DNA of 64,000 nucleotides from Paraburkholderia nodosa DSM 21604. GTDB lineage: Bacteria > Pseudomonadota > Gammaproteobacteria > Burkholderiales > Burkholderiaceae. The notes beneath the pieces are model-generated. The model was not told the origin of the DNA and did not search any database. It saw nothing but the letters and a program-made list of their open reading frames with translations. This document shows positions 20,555-29,103 of the stretch, piece by piece. Every line of letters begins with the position of its first letter. Position 1 is the stretch's first letter. The stretch is taken from NCBI RefSeq assembly GCF_000519185.1, contig NZ_JAFA01000001.1:310001-374000 (forward strand), given 5' to 3'. The translations under genes were made by a program, and so were the position numbers.

Positions 20555-21757
20555 ATGACTGCGCTCACCGCCGACCAGATGGCCCGCGTGAAGGCCACTG
20601 CGCCCGTTTTCGCCGAGCACGGCGCCACGATCACCAAGCATTTCTACAAGCGGATGTTCGCCGCGCACCCCGAGCTCAAGAACATCTTCAACCAGACGCA
20701 TCAGCAAAGCGGCAGCCAGCCCGAAACGCTCGCCCGCGCGGTGTATGCCTACGCGGCGAACATCGACAATCTGGGCGCGCTCGGCGGCGCGGTCACGCAC
20801 ATCGCGCACAAGCATGCGAGCCTGAACATCCGTCCGGAGCACTATCCGATCGTCGGCCGCCATCTGCTCGGCGCAGTCGTGGATGTGCTCGGCGACGCCG
20901 TGGACCAGCCCACGCTCGACGCCTGGGCCGTAGCCTACCAACAACTCGCGAACATCATGATCGGCACCGAGGCGAAGCTGTACGAGGGCGCTTCGTGGAG
21001 CGGTTTCCGTCCGTTCAAGGTGATGCGCAAGCAAGTCGAAAGCGACGAGATCACCTCGTTCTATCTTGCGCCGGCCGACGGTGCGCCCGCTGGCGGTTTC
21101 GAGCCGGGCCAGTACGTGAGCGTGACGCGCTTCGTCGACAAGCTCGGCGTGGACCAGCCGCGTCAGTACAGCCTCTCGGACGCGCCCCACGGCAAGTGGC
21201 TGCGCATCTCGGTGAAGCGGGAGACTGGCCGCGGCGAAGCGCAGCCGGGCCACGTGTCGAACATCATGCACGACGGTGTGGAAGAAGGCGCGGTGGTGCA
21301 CGTGAGCGCGCCGATGGGCGAGTTCACGCTCGACCGCAAGAAGACTTCGCCAGTCGTGCTGATGAGCGGCGGCGTGGGCATCACGCCGATGAAGTCGATG
21401 CTCTCCACGCTGATCGCCGAGCGCAGCGAGCGCGAGGTGACCTTCGTGCACGCATGCCGTAACGCGAAGGTGCACGCCTTCCGCGACTTTCTGCGTCACG
21501 CGGTGTCCGAGTACCCGAACGTCAAGCGCGCGGTGTTCTACGAAGAAGTTGGCGCAAGCGACCGCCAGGGCGCGGACTACGACTTCGAAGGGCGCATCGA
21601 TATCGGCCGCATCGAAGCGGATGTGCTGATGCCCGACGCCGACTACTACCTGTGCGGCCCCGTGGCGTTCATGCGTGAACAGCGCGAGGCGCTGATTGCC
21701 CGCGGCGTCGATGCTTCGCGCATCCACACGGAGATCTTCGGCTCCGGCATGCTGTAA
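20555..21757 (+). CDS. hmp: Flavohaemoglobin, nitric oxide dioxygenase
   Basis: Detoxifies nitric oxide to nitrate using O2, haem, FAD and NAD(P)H. The 400-residue product has a globin domain with the proximal haem ligand His85 (IAHKHASLNIRPEHYPIVG), then the ferredoxin-reductase-like FAD domain (RQYSLSDAPHGKWLRISVK) and the NAD domain with LMSGGVGITPMKSML. It is a single-gene unit with an NsrR-type operator immediately upstream and a strong terminator downstream, so de-repression by nitric oxide is the likely control. Confidence 0.97.
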   Translation: MTALTADQMARVKATAPVFAEHGATITKHFYKRMFAAHPELKNIFNQTHQQSGSQPETLARAVYAYAANIDNLGALGGAVTHIAHKHASLNIRPEHYPIVGRHLLGAVVDVLGDAVDQPTLDAWAVAYQQLANIMIGTEAKLYEGASWSGFRPFKVMRKQVESDEITSFYLAPADGAPAGGFEPGQYVSVTRFVDKLGVDQPRQYSLSDAPHGKWLRISVKRETGRGEAQPGHVSNIMHDGVEEGAVVHVSAPMGEFTLDRKKTSPVVLMSGGVGITPMKSMLSTLIAERSEREVTFVHACRNAKVHAFRDFLRHAVSEYPNVKRAVFYEEVGASDRQGADYDFEGRIDIGRIEADVLMPDADYYLCGPVAFMREQREALIARGVDASRIHTEIFGSGML

Positions 21758-21803
21758 CGTTGCACACCCGGCACGCTGAAATTACACGCTGAGTACGCCG
21801 AAT

Positions 21804-21835
21804 AAAAAAGACGCCGCGCGAAAGCGCGGCGTTTT
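21804..21835. terminator. Bidirectional terminator after hmp
   Basis: A 9-bp perfect stem (ACGCCGCGC and GCGCGGCGT) with a GAAA tetraloop, A6 on the left and T4 on the right. It serves hmp and the convergent regulator gene. Confidence 0.88.
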
Positions 21836-21876
21836 GCGTATACAGCCGTAAAACATGTATCGAATGGCGACTGGCA

Positions 21877-22881
21877 TCACTCGCCCGAAGCCCGCCGGTT
21901 CACGGCGCGATACCCCGATGGCGAAATCGACAGCCTGCGCCGGAAGATCCGCGCGAGACGCTCGCCGCGCGGCACGCCGCAGCGTTGCGCGATCTCGTCG
22001 ATGGGAAGATTGGTTTGCGCGAGCAGAAGGCAACTGGCATCGAGCCGGGCGCGCAGCAGATATTCGGACGGCGTGAGGCCCGTATGCGTCTTGAAGTGGC
22101 GCAGGAAGTTTCGCATGCTCATCTGCGCGACACGCGCGGCATCGGCAACCGAGATCGGCTGATGGTAGTTCTCGCGCAGCCAGTGCGCGGCCGAGTTGAT
22201 CTTGCCGTTCGCGCTGTCCGCCTCGCCGTCGTCGAGCATGGGGCCGAGCCGTTCCCACGAACCCGGCATCGAGTCTTCGGACACGCGCTGCGCAAGCGCC
22301 ACGCCGTGATTGCGCTTGACCACCTTGAGCGCGGCGACGAGCGCCTCGGAAGGCGTCACGACCGAGGCGCCGGCGTTGCGCGCTTCCAGCGCCCGGCGTA
22401 GCCGCTGCGCCGAACTTGCCGTATTGCCGCCCGTGCGCAGGAAGGGCACATCGGCGGCGGCGAGTACCGCGCGTCCCTCGCCGAGGGCGCGGATGATGCG
22501 CACTTTCGGTGCGAGCATCTGCAGCCGCGTGATGAGCCGCGCGTTCGCGCGCGCCTCCATCGCACCAGGGCCGCCGGCAATGAACAGTGTGTCGAAGCCG
22601 CTGCGCAGCGGGCCATGCAGGCTCTCGGACCATATCCGCAGGCCGCAGCCGCTGGCTACGTTGCCGCCAGGCTCGGAAAGCATGACGATCGAATAAGCAG
22701 GAAGCGTGTCGGCGCAGGCATCGTTCGCGAGACGAAACACATCGGCGAGCAAGGTCACGTCCCCGAGCGGGAAGCCCTCGAAAACCAGGATGCCTATGCG
22801 TTTGGCCACGTGTGCGAACTTCAAGTGAGCGCCGCGCGGCTGGAAAGCGGCTTGCCGGCAGACCACCCTATCGATGTACAT
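21877..22881 (-). CDS. GlxA-like AraC-family regulator (degenerate DJ-1/PfpI domain), paralogue 1
   Basis: The 334-residue product has an N-terminal glutamine-amidotransferase-like (DJ-1/PfpI) domain (RIGILVFEGFPLGDVTLLADVF, with DTLFIAGGPGAME) and a C-terminal AraC double helix-turn-helix (ISVADAARVAQMSMRNFLRH, then LPIDEIAQRCGVPRGERLAR). The position normally holding the elbow cysteine (CTGA-like) reads ALGEGRAV, so the domain should bind a ligand or partner rather than catalyse. GAGGAA precedes the chosen ATG. It is closely related over its whole length to the regulator at 26433-27437; the pair brackets a hydrolase and a secreted glycosidase, suggesting control of the polysaccharide locus. 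The ligand is unknown. Confidence 0.88.
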   Translation of the reverse strand: MYIDRVVCRQAAFQPRGAHLKFAHVAKRIGILVFEGFPLGDVTLLADVFRLANDACADTLPAYSIVMLSEPGGNVASGCGLRIWSESLHGPLRSGFDTLFIAGGPGAMEARANARLITRLQMLAPKVRIIRALGEGRAVLAAADVPFLRTGGNTASSAQRLRRALEARNAGASVVTPSEALVAALKVVKRNHGVALAQRVSEDSMPGSWERLGPMLDDGEADSANGKINSAAHWLRENYHQPISVADAARVAQMSMRNFLRHFKTHTGLTPSEYLLRARLDASCLLLAQTNLPIDEIAQRCGVPRGERLARIFRRRLSISPSGYRAVNRRASGE

Positions 22882-23204
22882 GGCCGGTTCCTCGCGCAGA
22901 AAGGATTTGCAGGAGTACGTTGCGTTTTTGCGCCGCGTGCCCTGATCCGGCTGTGTCGGGCTGTTACATGCGGTCACATCACGCTCTCGGGATTCATGAT
23001 AGGCCGGTGGGCTGCTGACGCACGTCGCAGTCTGAAAATGCCGAGAAGTTGGCAGAATGGCTCGGTATGCGCGAGGCAAGGCGGCCCGGTCTTGACCGGG
23101 CGTTGCACCCGGGTCTTATGGGCGCGCGCACGCGCCCCACGCCTGCTTCACGAACGCTGCGAGGGCAATCCACGACGCGCGCGTGTCTGTCACTGGGGGC
23201 GTTT
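22882..23204. other. Intergenic region between regulator 1 and gmm
   Basis: No convincing gene. It holds an 8-bp hairpin (GCCCGGTC and GACCGGGC, two-base loop) at 23084-23101 that could end the gmm transcript, although no T-run follows in that direction. The promoter of the regulator presumably lies in its left part. Confidence 0.5.
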
Positions 23205-23657
23205 TCAGCAGAAATATTGTTTCGAATTCTTGTGCACGTCCTCGCGCATGAGCAGCTCCTCGGGCCATAGCCACGCGTACTGGCTGTGCTGATCGAAGCG
23301 CCCGACAGGCACGGTGCTGTCCAGCATGAACGCGTACGCAAGCACAACGTAATGTGTGCCGATGCCGTTTTCCGCCGCGAAGTTGTCCGGATAGTGATGC
23401 TCGTAGACGCCGACGAAGCGTGCAGCCGCGCGCTGCATGCCCGCGATGCCGAGCTCTGTTTCGACGATGCGCGTGAACGCGGCGTCGAGCCATTCGTCCT
23501 TGTGGATGCGTCCGCCCGGCACGAACCACTTGCCGCGCGCCGGGCGATTGCGTCGTTCGCCCACAAGCACGCGGCCGTCGGCGTCGGCGACGATGAGGTC
23601 GATCCCGACAAGCGGTGCGAGCCGCACCACCTCGAGGAATTCGGTAGGCGACAGCAT
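23205..23657 (-). CDS. gmm: GDP-mannose mannosyl hydrolase (NUDIX family)
   Basis: Hydrolyses GDP-mannose to GDP and mannose, tuning the sugar-nucleotide pool. The 150-residue product matches the short GDPMH branch of NUDIX proteins: LVGIDLIVADADGRVLVGER, RPARGKWFVPGGRIHKDE, a modified NUDIX helix ending in VETELG instead of the usual REXXEEXG, THYVVLAY, and a C-terminal VHKNSKQYF. The internal ATG (MLSPTEFLEVVRLAPLVGID) fits the family; an upstream extension is rejected. Its presence beside manC, gmd and fcl is consistent with a polymer built from GDP-mannose. Confidence 0.92.
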   Translation of the reverse strand: MLSPTEFLEVVRLAPLVGIDLIVADADGRVLVGERRNRPARGKWFVPGGRIHKDEWLDAAFTRIVETELGIAGMQRAAARFVGVYEHHYPDNFAAENGIGTHYVVLAYAFMLDSTVPVGRFDQHSQYAWLWPEELLMREDVHKNSKQYFC

Positions 23658-23847
23658 GGACGAGCGGATCCGTGGGGTGGCGGTCGTGTCGATATGATTG
23701 TCTCGAGCGCAGCCGTTGCGCGCGCGGCGCATGACAATCAGGCGTCGCGTTCATCAGCAGTCTAGGCGGCTCAAAATCGCGTTGCACTGTCCAGAGCCGC
23801 CTAAGTCTCGCTATCGTGGGCCAAGATGCGAGCCCTGGCCCACGCCC

Positions 23848-25806
23848 TCAAGGCTTCGGCGCGACGTAGCCCGCGGGCGTGACGGCAATCGATCTGGCGA
23901 CGTCGGCGTTGTCCGACACCACATACACGGGCGATTCGGTCAGGCGCAGCGGGAGCATGCCGTCGTTGTAAGTCATGGCGGTCGGGTTGCCCATCATGTC
24001 GAACACGCTCACCTTGCCCGAGCGCCCGCGCGCGTCCACCTGAAGCGTGTAGTTCGTCGCGCGCGTGGCGTCGAACCCGGTCTTCGCGCTCCAGCGCGCG
24101 TTGTCGTGGCTCCACAACGCCGTGATCACCTTGCCGCCGCCCGGACGTGCGAACGCGTAGGCGTAGACGCCTGCGGGCGTGCCGCGCAGCGGCCCGAGCG
24201 TATACGTACCGTCGATCAGCCGCGTCATGGTCGCGACAGCGAGCGCGGCCGGCTTCGGGCTGATGTTCGACGCGCCGTACATGCCCTTCGGATGCTCGAG
24301 TTCGAAGAACACGCCATAGCCTGGCGTCGTCTCCGGCATGTCCGCACCATAGAAGACGAACGTGGTGTCCGCGCCTTCGCCGAGCAGGATCAGATGCGCG
24401 CGCGCCACGACCGCGCCCTGCGCATAGAGCGTTTGCGCGTCGGGATAGTTGGCCGCGTAGTTCGTCCCGATGTCGTAACTAATTCCGGTTTCGGTCACGA
24501 AGAGCGGGGCGCCCGGCTTGAGCACGTCGCGCATCGTCGTGCGCAGCTCGCGCATGGCTTCGGGCAGCGAAAGCGTGCCTTTTTCGGGTGCGCCGTACAG
24601 ACGCTCCGGCGGATGCGAAGGGCTCGTGCCGAAATCGTAGTAGCCGTGGATCGTCACGCCATCGATATATTTAGCAATGCCAAGCGGTGCGAACTTCTTG
24701 AGCCACTCCGTGTTGCCCTGCACGCCTGCATAGGTCGGGCCCATCACGATCGCCGTCGGGTCGGTGGCGTGTATGCCCTCGTAGACGGTCTTGTAGAGAT
24801 CGACGAAATGCGCGTCCGTGTCTTTCCACGGCAGCCCGCCGTCCTTGTCGGGCTCCCATGTCACCTGATAGTAGTTGTGCGCCTGGCGCGGGAAGACGCG
24901 TGCACGGATGCGTGCGGACTCAGTGCCTACGCGCGACATGTATTCGCGCAACTGGGCCAGTGACGAAGGCACGTAGCTGTGGGTCTCCTGGCCGTTCGGA
25001 CTCGCCCACCCGGGAAAGCCGTCGAGCGTGATCAAGCGCATGATGTCGCCGGGCTTGAACTGGAGATCGAGCTGGGAGGCGGCAGCGTCGAACGTATTCG
25101 GACCTTTGGGCTCCATGACGTACCAGCCCCGCTTGTCGTTGGCCCACGCCAGACCGAGGTCGGTGTAGAGCGGACGCAGGCCGTCGCCGCCGCAGCAGTG
25201 CTGTCCGGGCGCGATATATGCTGAACCTTGCCCACCGAAGCGGTGCAGGTCCTGGCGCGCGAAGGTGGGTGCAGGAAGTGCTGCGCTCACGTCGGGCAGC
25301 ACGCCGAACGTGGTGATACCGGCCGGCCGGGTGCCGCGCTGGGGCAAACCCGTAGAGGGCTGCGAAGCCAGCGACGCCGAAAACGCGAAGTAGCCTGCCG
25401 GGAGCATCGTGCAGGCGAGCCACGTGACGCGCGGGCCGGCCGCCACGGCGAAGCTGCCGCTTGCCTGGGGGCGGCTCCACGTGTCGGCGATTTGCCATTG
25501 CACCTTGTCGTCGCGGGTGGCATTCGTTGTTACGACGATACGCACACCTTTACCGCGCGCGAAGAGGCGCGTGCCGTCGCTGCCGGGCGTATCCGCTGAG
25601 ATGACGTCATTGCCGTCCTCAGTTGCAGCACTGCCGGCGACGCTCCTGCAAACGGGCGCATCGGCGGCGCGGCAACGCGTCGCCGGCAACATCACGCCGA
25701 GAACGCCGAGCGCGAGCGTTGCTGCCGGTACCCATGAAAAAGCGCGCGAGCCGCGCGCGGAACGAGGGTTTACGAGTGCGGACGCAAGGGCTGGGCGCAA
25801 TGTCAT
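23848..25806 (-). CDS. Secreted clan GH-A glycoside hydrolase (GH39/PslG-like architecture)
   Basis: The 652-residue product starts with a basic region and a hydrophobic signal segment (VPAATLALGVLGVMLP) with a likely cut after CRAADA, so it is exported. A beta-rich N-terminal part of about 200 residues precedes a TIM-barrel-like catalytic region. Glu318 in VTWEPD fits the acid/base of clan GH-A and Glu439 in LFVTETGISYD fits the nucleophile, about 120 residues apart as in that clan. A C-terminal beta domain follows. GAGGAA lies seven bases before the chosen ATG. By position it probably trims, releases or degrades the polymer made by the neighbouring cluster, as PslG does for Psl; the substrate is inferred. 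Confidence 0.8.
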   Translation of the reverse strand: MTLRPALASALVNPRSARGSRAFSWVPAATLALGVLGVMLPATRCRAADAPVCRSVAGSAATEDGNDVISADTPGSDGTRLFARGKGVRIVVTTNATRDDKVQWQIADTWSRPQASGSFAVAAGPRVTWLACTMLPAGYFAFSASLASQPSTGLPQRGTRPAGITTFGVLPDVSAALPAPTFARQDLHRFGGQGSAYIAPGQHCCGGDGLRPLYTDLGLAWANDKRGWYVMEPKGPNTFDAAASQLDLQFKPGDIMRLITLDGFPGWASPNGQETHSYVPSSLAQLREYMSRVGTESARIRARVFPRQAHNYYQVTWEPDKDGGLPWKDTDAHFVDLYKTVYEGIHATDPTAIVMGPTYAGVQGNTEWLKKFAPLGIAKYIDGVTIHGYYDFGTSPSHPPERLYGAPEKGTLSLPEAMRELRTTMRDVLKPGAPLFVTETGISYDIGTNYAANYPDAQTLYAQGAVVARAHLILLGEGADTTFVFYGADMPETTPGYGVFFELEHPKGMYGASNISPKPAALAVATMTRLIDGTYTLGPLRGTPAGVYAYAFARPGGGKVITALWSHDNARWSAKTGFDATRATNYTLQVDARGRSGKVSVFDMMGNPTAMTYNDGMLPLRLTESPVYVVSDNADVARSIAVTPAGYVAPKP

Positions 25807-26432
25807 TGGCAGGTTCCTCACAGCATGAAAGGGTAAGCCTAGTTGTTCAAGCAAGTCATTTGACGCCAGCCTCCAGGCTTTTCGCGCAATTTCTCCTGGA
25901 AGCGCCGCGCGAGAGTTGTGCAGTGCTCGCGGAGCCCAATCATATAAAGCGGCTTTTTGTGAATTTTTTTATTGTGCGCCGCAAACAGGATTTAACAGGT
26001 TTAAAATGCGCTTCGCATGCTCGAAATCGGAGCCCAAAGCTTCTTAAACATCATTTAATCAGACGAATCGACTTGCAGTCTTTTATTGGCCGTTCACTTC
26101 CATCCCATGCGTACGCATCGATCGGAAGGCGTCGAATGATTTTGTAGTAACAAAGGCGAAAATACCTGCCTGTAACGGTTATCCGGCACTATTGCCGATT
26201 TGATGTAATCGAACCAATTGCCTTTCACGCAGTTTGCTTTTTGGCACTTAGCTTGGCGCCCAATCTTCTAATCGGTCCTCGACCGGACTAAATGCGCCAA
26301 TGTCTCGCCAGTTTCGGTCAGTCGTCGTTGCGGGGATTTTTCTCTGCATATGATGCACTGCACATGGAATGCTATCGAAATGCTATTACCGGGACTTTTC
26401 GCTTGGTACGGGGGATTGTTTAGGGGAAAAGC
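25807..26432. other. AT-rich intergenic region between divergent glycosidase and regulator genes
   Basis: No gene found in 626 bases. Base composition is clearly more AT-rich than the surroundings, especially 25930-26270. Two related sequences, GTAACAAAGG at 26147 and GTAACGG at 26172, resemble a pair upstream of manC. Promoters for both flanking genes must lie here, but none is clear enough to place. Confidence 0.5.
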
Positions 26433-27437
26433 ATGGCGTACGCAAGTCTGGATTTGCCGTCGTTCAGCCGCCCGCATCTAGTGACCGCGGGCATCAGTCG
26501 AGAGGTGCGTCATATCGCAATTCTGCTGTTCGATGGTTGTTCGCTCCTCGGCGCCGGTATTGTGGCTGAAGTGTTTCATGTAGCGAACGAACTCTCGACG
26601 GACACCGCTCGCAGCTCACCTTACGATGTAAGCATCCTTTCGGCCGATGGCGGCAACGTAACGTGCTCGTCTTCGGTACGGGTCTGGACAGATGGACTCG
26701 ATGCACGCCACTACGTCGGTTTCGACGCGCTGTTCGTGGCGGGTGGAAAGGGCGCGTTCGCGGCCGCCAACGACGAACGTCTCGTCGCATGGCTGCGTCG
26801 TGTGCATGCGAATACCGGCACCATTCGTCCGATTGGTGAAGGCCGCTCACTGCTCGAAGCCGCGAGTCTGTGCGGCCAGCGCACGCAGCACGAGTTCGGC
26901 TCGTATGCGATGCAAACGGGACGCGAAGAAGCGGGCGGCGACGCCGGCGACCGGCTCGAGTCGATGAAGAGCGCGCTCACGCTCGTCAAGCGCGACCTGG
27001 GCGTGGATGTTGCGCGAGCCGTGACTGAGCGGCTCATGCCCGATTCGGGCGGCAACCTGTTGCCGTTTCTCGGCGATGCGCTTGGCAGCGCACCGGCTGA
27101 CAAAGTGCGTGCAGCGGCGCGTTGGCTGCAGGAGAACTGTCAGCGGGCCATTTCGATAGCGGACGCGGCGCAGGTCGCCGCCATGAGCGAGCGTAACTTT
27201 CTGCGCCGCTTCAAGCTGGAGATGGGCATCACGCCTTCTGATTACTTACTGCATGCGCGCCTTGCAATTACCTGCAGCCTGCTCACCGATTCGGAGTTGC
27301 CGGTCGACAAGATCGCGCGCCGCACCGGCATGGGCAACGGCGACCGCCTCGCCAAGATCTTTCGCAAGCGCATGATGATTTCGCCCACCGAATACCGCGA
27401 GCAAAGCCGCCGCGAGGCCGGCGTAGCTGTCTCGTAA
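26433..27437 (+). CDS. GlxA-like AraC-family regulator (degenerate DJ-1/PfpI domain), paralogue 2
   Basis: A 334-residue paralogue of the regulator at 21877-22881. The N-terminal domain (HIAILLFDGCSLLGAGIVAEVF, FDALFVAGGKGAF) again lacks the elbow cysteine, with PIGEGRSLLEAA in its place. The C-terminal AraC domain (ISIADAAQVAAMSERNFLRR, LPVDKIARRTGMGNGDRLAK) is strongly similar to its partner. It sits 89 bp ahead of manC on the same strand, so it is the natural candidate regulator of the polysaccharide genes, acting alone or together with paralogue 1. Effector and targets are inferred from position only. Confidence 0.88.
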   Translation: MAYASLDLPSFSRPHLVTAGISREVRHIAILLFDGCSLLGAGIVAEVFHVANELSTDTARSSPYDVSILSADGGNVTCSSSVRVWTDGLDARHYVGFDALFVAGGKGAFAAANDERLVAWLRRVHANTGTIRPIGEGRSLLEAASLCGQRTQHEFGSYAMQTGREEAGGDAGDRLESMKSALTLVKRDLGVDVARAVTERLMPDSGGNLLPFLGDALGSAPADKVRAAARWLQENCQRAISIADAAQVAAMSERNFLRRFKLEMGITPSDYLLHARLAITCSLLTDSELPVDKIARRTGMGNGDRLAKIFRKRMMISPTEYREQSRREAGVAVS

Positions 27438-27443
27438 CGCCGC

Positions 27444-27474
27444 GGTAACAACGGTCGCACTTCGTTACAAACGG
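27444..27474 (+). promoter_or_regulatory. Direct repeats upstream of manC, possible AraC-type site
   Basis: GGTAACAACGG and GTTACAAACGG lie about two helical turns apart (starts 27444 and 27464), 50-80 bases before manC. AraC-family operators are often two direct half-sites at this spacing, and similar sequences lie upstream of the adjacent regulator. Function is inferred. Confidence 0.3.
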
Positions 27475-27526
27475 GGTCGCTATTCGCGAGCCGAAGTGAT
27501 CCTGCCCGATATGAAGGAGTCCGAAG

Positions 27527-29062
27527 ATGAATGAAAGGTCATCGATTCATGAAGGACAAAGTCAAGCCCGTGCAGAAAGCGAGCCGGGTCCAGCGCGCGA
27601 AGGCACGACGCCTTGCACGCGCATCGTGCCGGTAGTGCTGGCGGGCGGTTCCGGTACACGTTTGTGGCCGATGTCGCGCGAACAATTCCCTAAGCAGCTA
27701 ATTGGTGTGGTGGGCAGCGATACGCTGCTGCAAGCAACCGTGCATCGCCTCGACGGCTTTTCGTCAGAGTGGCAGGTTGCGAGTTCGCCAATCGTCGTAT
27801 GTGGCGAAGAACACCGCTTCGTGATCGTCGATCAGTTGCGTGCGTGCGGCATGGACGCGCGGCTCGTGGTCGAGCCGGCGCGGCGTGACACGGCGCCGGC
27901 GCTCACACTCGGCGCGGCGCTCGCGTGCGCGAACGGCGACGACGCGATTCTCATCGTGATGCCGTCGGACCATGCGATCACCGATCTGGACGCCCTGCAA
28001 CGCGCGCTTGAATGCGCAGCGCGCCATGCGCAGCGCGGCGCGATCGTCACGCTGGGCGTGCCGCCGCGTTCGCCCGAAACGGGGTTTGGTTACATCCGCG
28101 TCGGCGAGGCGATCGCCGACGGCGCCCACCGTATCGACGGCTTCGTCGAAAAGCCCGCGCCTGAACTCGCCGCGCAATACATCACGCAGGGCGGCTACTG
28201 GTGGAACAGCGGCATCTTCGTGATGCGTGCGAGCGTTTGGCTCGATTCGCTGCGCGCACTCCAGCCCGACATGCATGCAGCGTGCCTTGCCGCGTTCGTC
28301 GATGGCCAGCAAGACGGCCCCGTGTTCCGGCCGGCCCCCGACGCCTTCAAGCGCGCCCCGTCCGACTCGATCGATTACGCGGTCATGGAGCGGCTATCGG
28401 GCAGCAACGGCTGGACGCCCGAGGGCGTGGTGGTTGCGCTCGACGCGGGTTGGTCCGACCTCGGCTCGTGGGACGCTGTGTGGGCCGCGATGGAAAAGGA
28501 CGAAGACGGCAACGTCGGACGCGGACGTGTGGTGTTCGAAGGCGCGGTGGCGACTTACGCGCATTCCGACGGCAGGCTCGTGGCTTGCGTGGGTACGTCG
28601 AACCTCGTGGTGGTCGAAACGGCAGATGCGGTGCTCGTCGCCGACCGCTCGAAGGTGCAGGACGTGAAGGGGCTCGTTGCGCGCATCAAGGCGGAGCGCG
28701 CACCCGAGGCGGATTCGCATCGCAAGGTGCAACGTCCATGGGGCTTCTACGATTCGATCGATTCGGGCGAGCGCTTCCAGGTCAAACGCATCGTCGTCAC
28801 GCCGGGCGCGCGGCTCTCGCTGCAACTGCATCACCATCGTGCCGAGCACTGGACAGTCGTGCGCGGCACCGCGCTCGTCACTCGTGGTGAGGAATCCTTT
28901 CTTATGACGGAAAACGAGTCCACTTACATTCCGCTCGGTGTGCGCCACCGGCTGGAAAACCCAGGCAAGGTGCCGCTCGAAATCATCGAGGTGCAGTCGG
29001 GAGCGTATCTGGGAGAGGACGACATCGTCCGTCTCGACGATACGTACGGCCGCTGCGGTTGA
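27527..29062 (+). CDS. manC: Mannose-1-phosphate guanylyltransferase / mannose-6-phosphate isomerase
   Basis: Bifunctional type II enzyme supplying GDP-mannose. The 511-residue product has a 30-residue N-terminal extension, then the pyrophosphorylase signature VVLAGGSGTRLWPMSREQFP from about residue 37, FVEKPAPELA, and a C-terminal cupin isomerase domain with QLHHHRAEHWTVVRG. AAGGAG precedes the ATG. It is the first gene of the rightward polysaccharide block and feeds gmd and fcl as well as mannosyltransferases. It corresponds to bceA of the cepacian locus in role. Confidence 0.95.
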   Translation: MNERSSIHEGQSQARAESEPGPAREGTTPCTRIVPVVLAGGSGTRLWPMSREQFPKQLIGVVGSDTLLQATVHRLDGFSSEWQVASSPIVVCGEEHRFVIVDQLRACGMDARLVVEPARRDTAPALTLGAALACANGDDAILIVMPSDHAITDLDALQRALECAARHAQRGAIVTLGVPPRSPETGFGYIRVGEAIADGAHRIDGFVEKPAPELAAQYITQGGYWWNSGIFVMRASVWLDSLRALQPDMHAACLAAFVDGQQDGPVFRPAPDAFKRAPSDSIDYAVMERLSGSNGWTPEGVVVALDAGWSDLGSWDAVWAAMEKDEDGNVGRGRVVFEGAVATYAHSDGRLVACVGTSNLVVVETADAVLVADRSKVQDVKGLVARIKAERAPEADSHRKVQRPWGFYDSIDSGERFQVKRIVVTPGARLSLQLHHHRAEHWTVVRGTALVTRGEESFLMTENESTYIPLGVRHRLENPGKVPLEIIEVQSGAYLGEDDIVRLDDTYGRCG

Positions 29063-29103
29063 GGGCAGCGGTACGGCCAGCAGGGAGAAAAAAGGGAGAA
29101 AGC

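Noticed and set aside
23084..23101. Hairpin after gmm as a definite terminator
   Set aside because: The stem is perfect but has no T-run on either side, so it is only mentioned within the intergenic entry.
26242..26256. Sigma-54-like TGGCAC-N5-TTGG upstream of regulator 2
   Set aside because: The -12 element lacks the invariant GC at the required position and the site is about 180 bases from the gene, so I do not claim a sigma-54 promoter.
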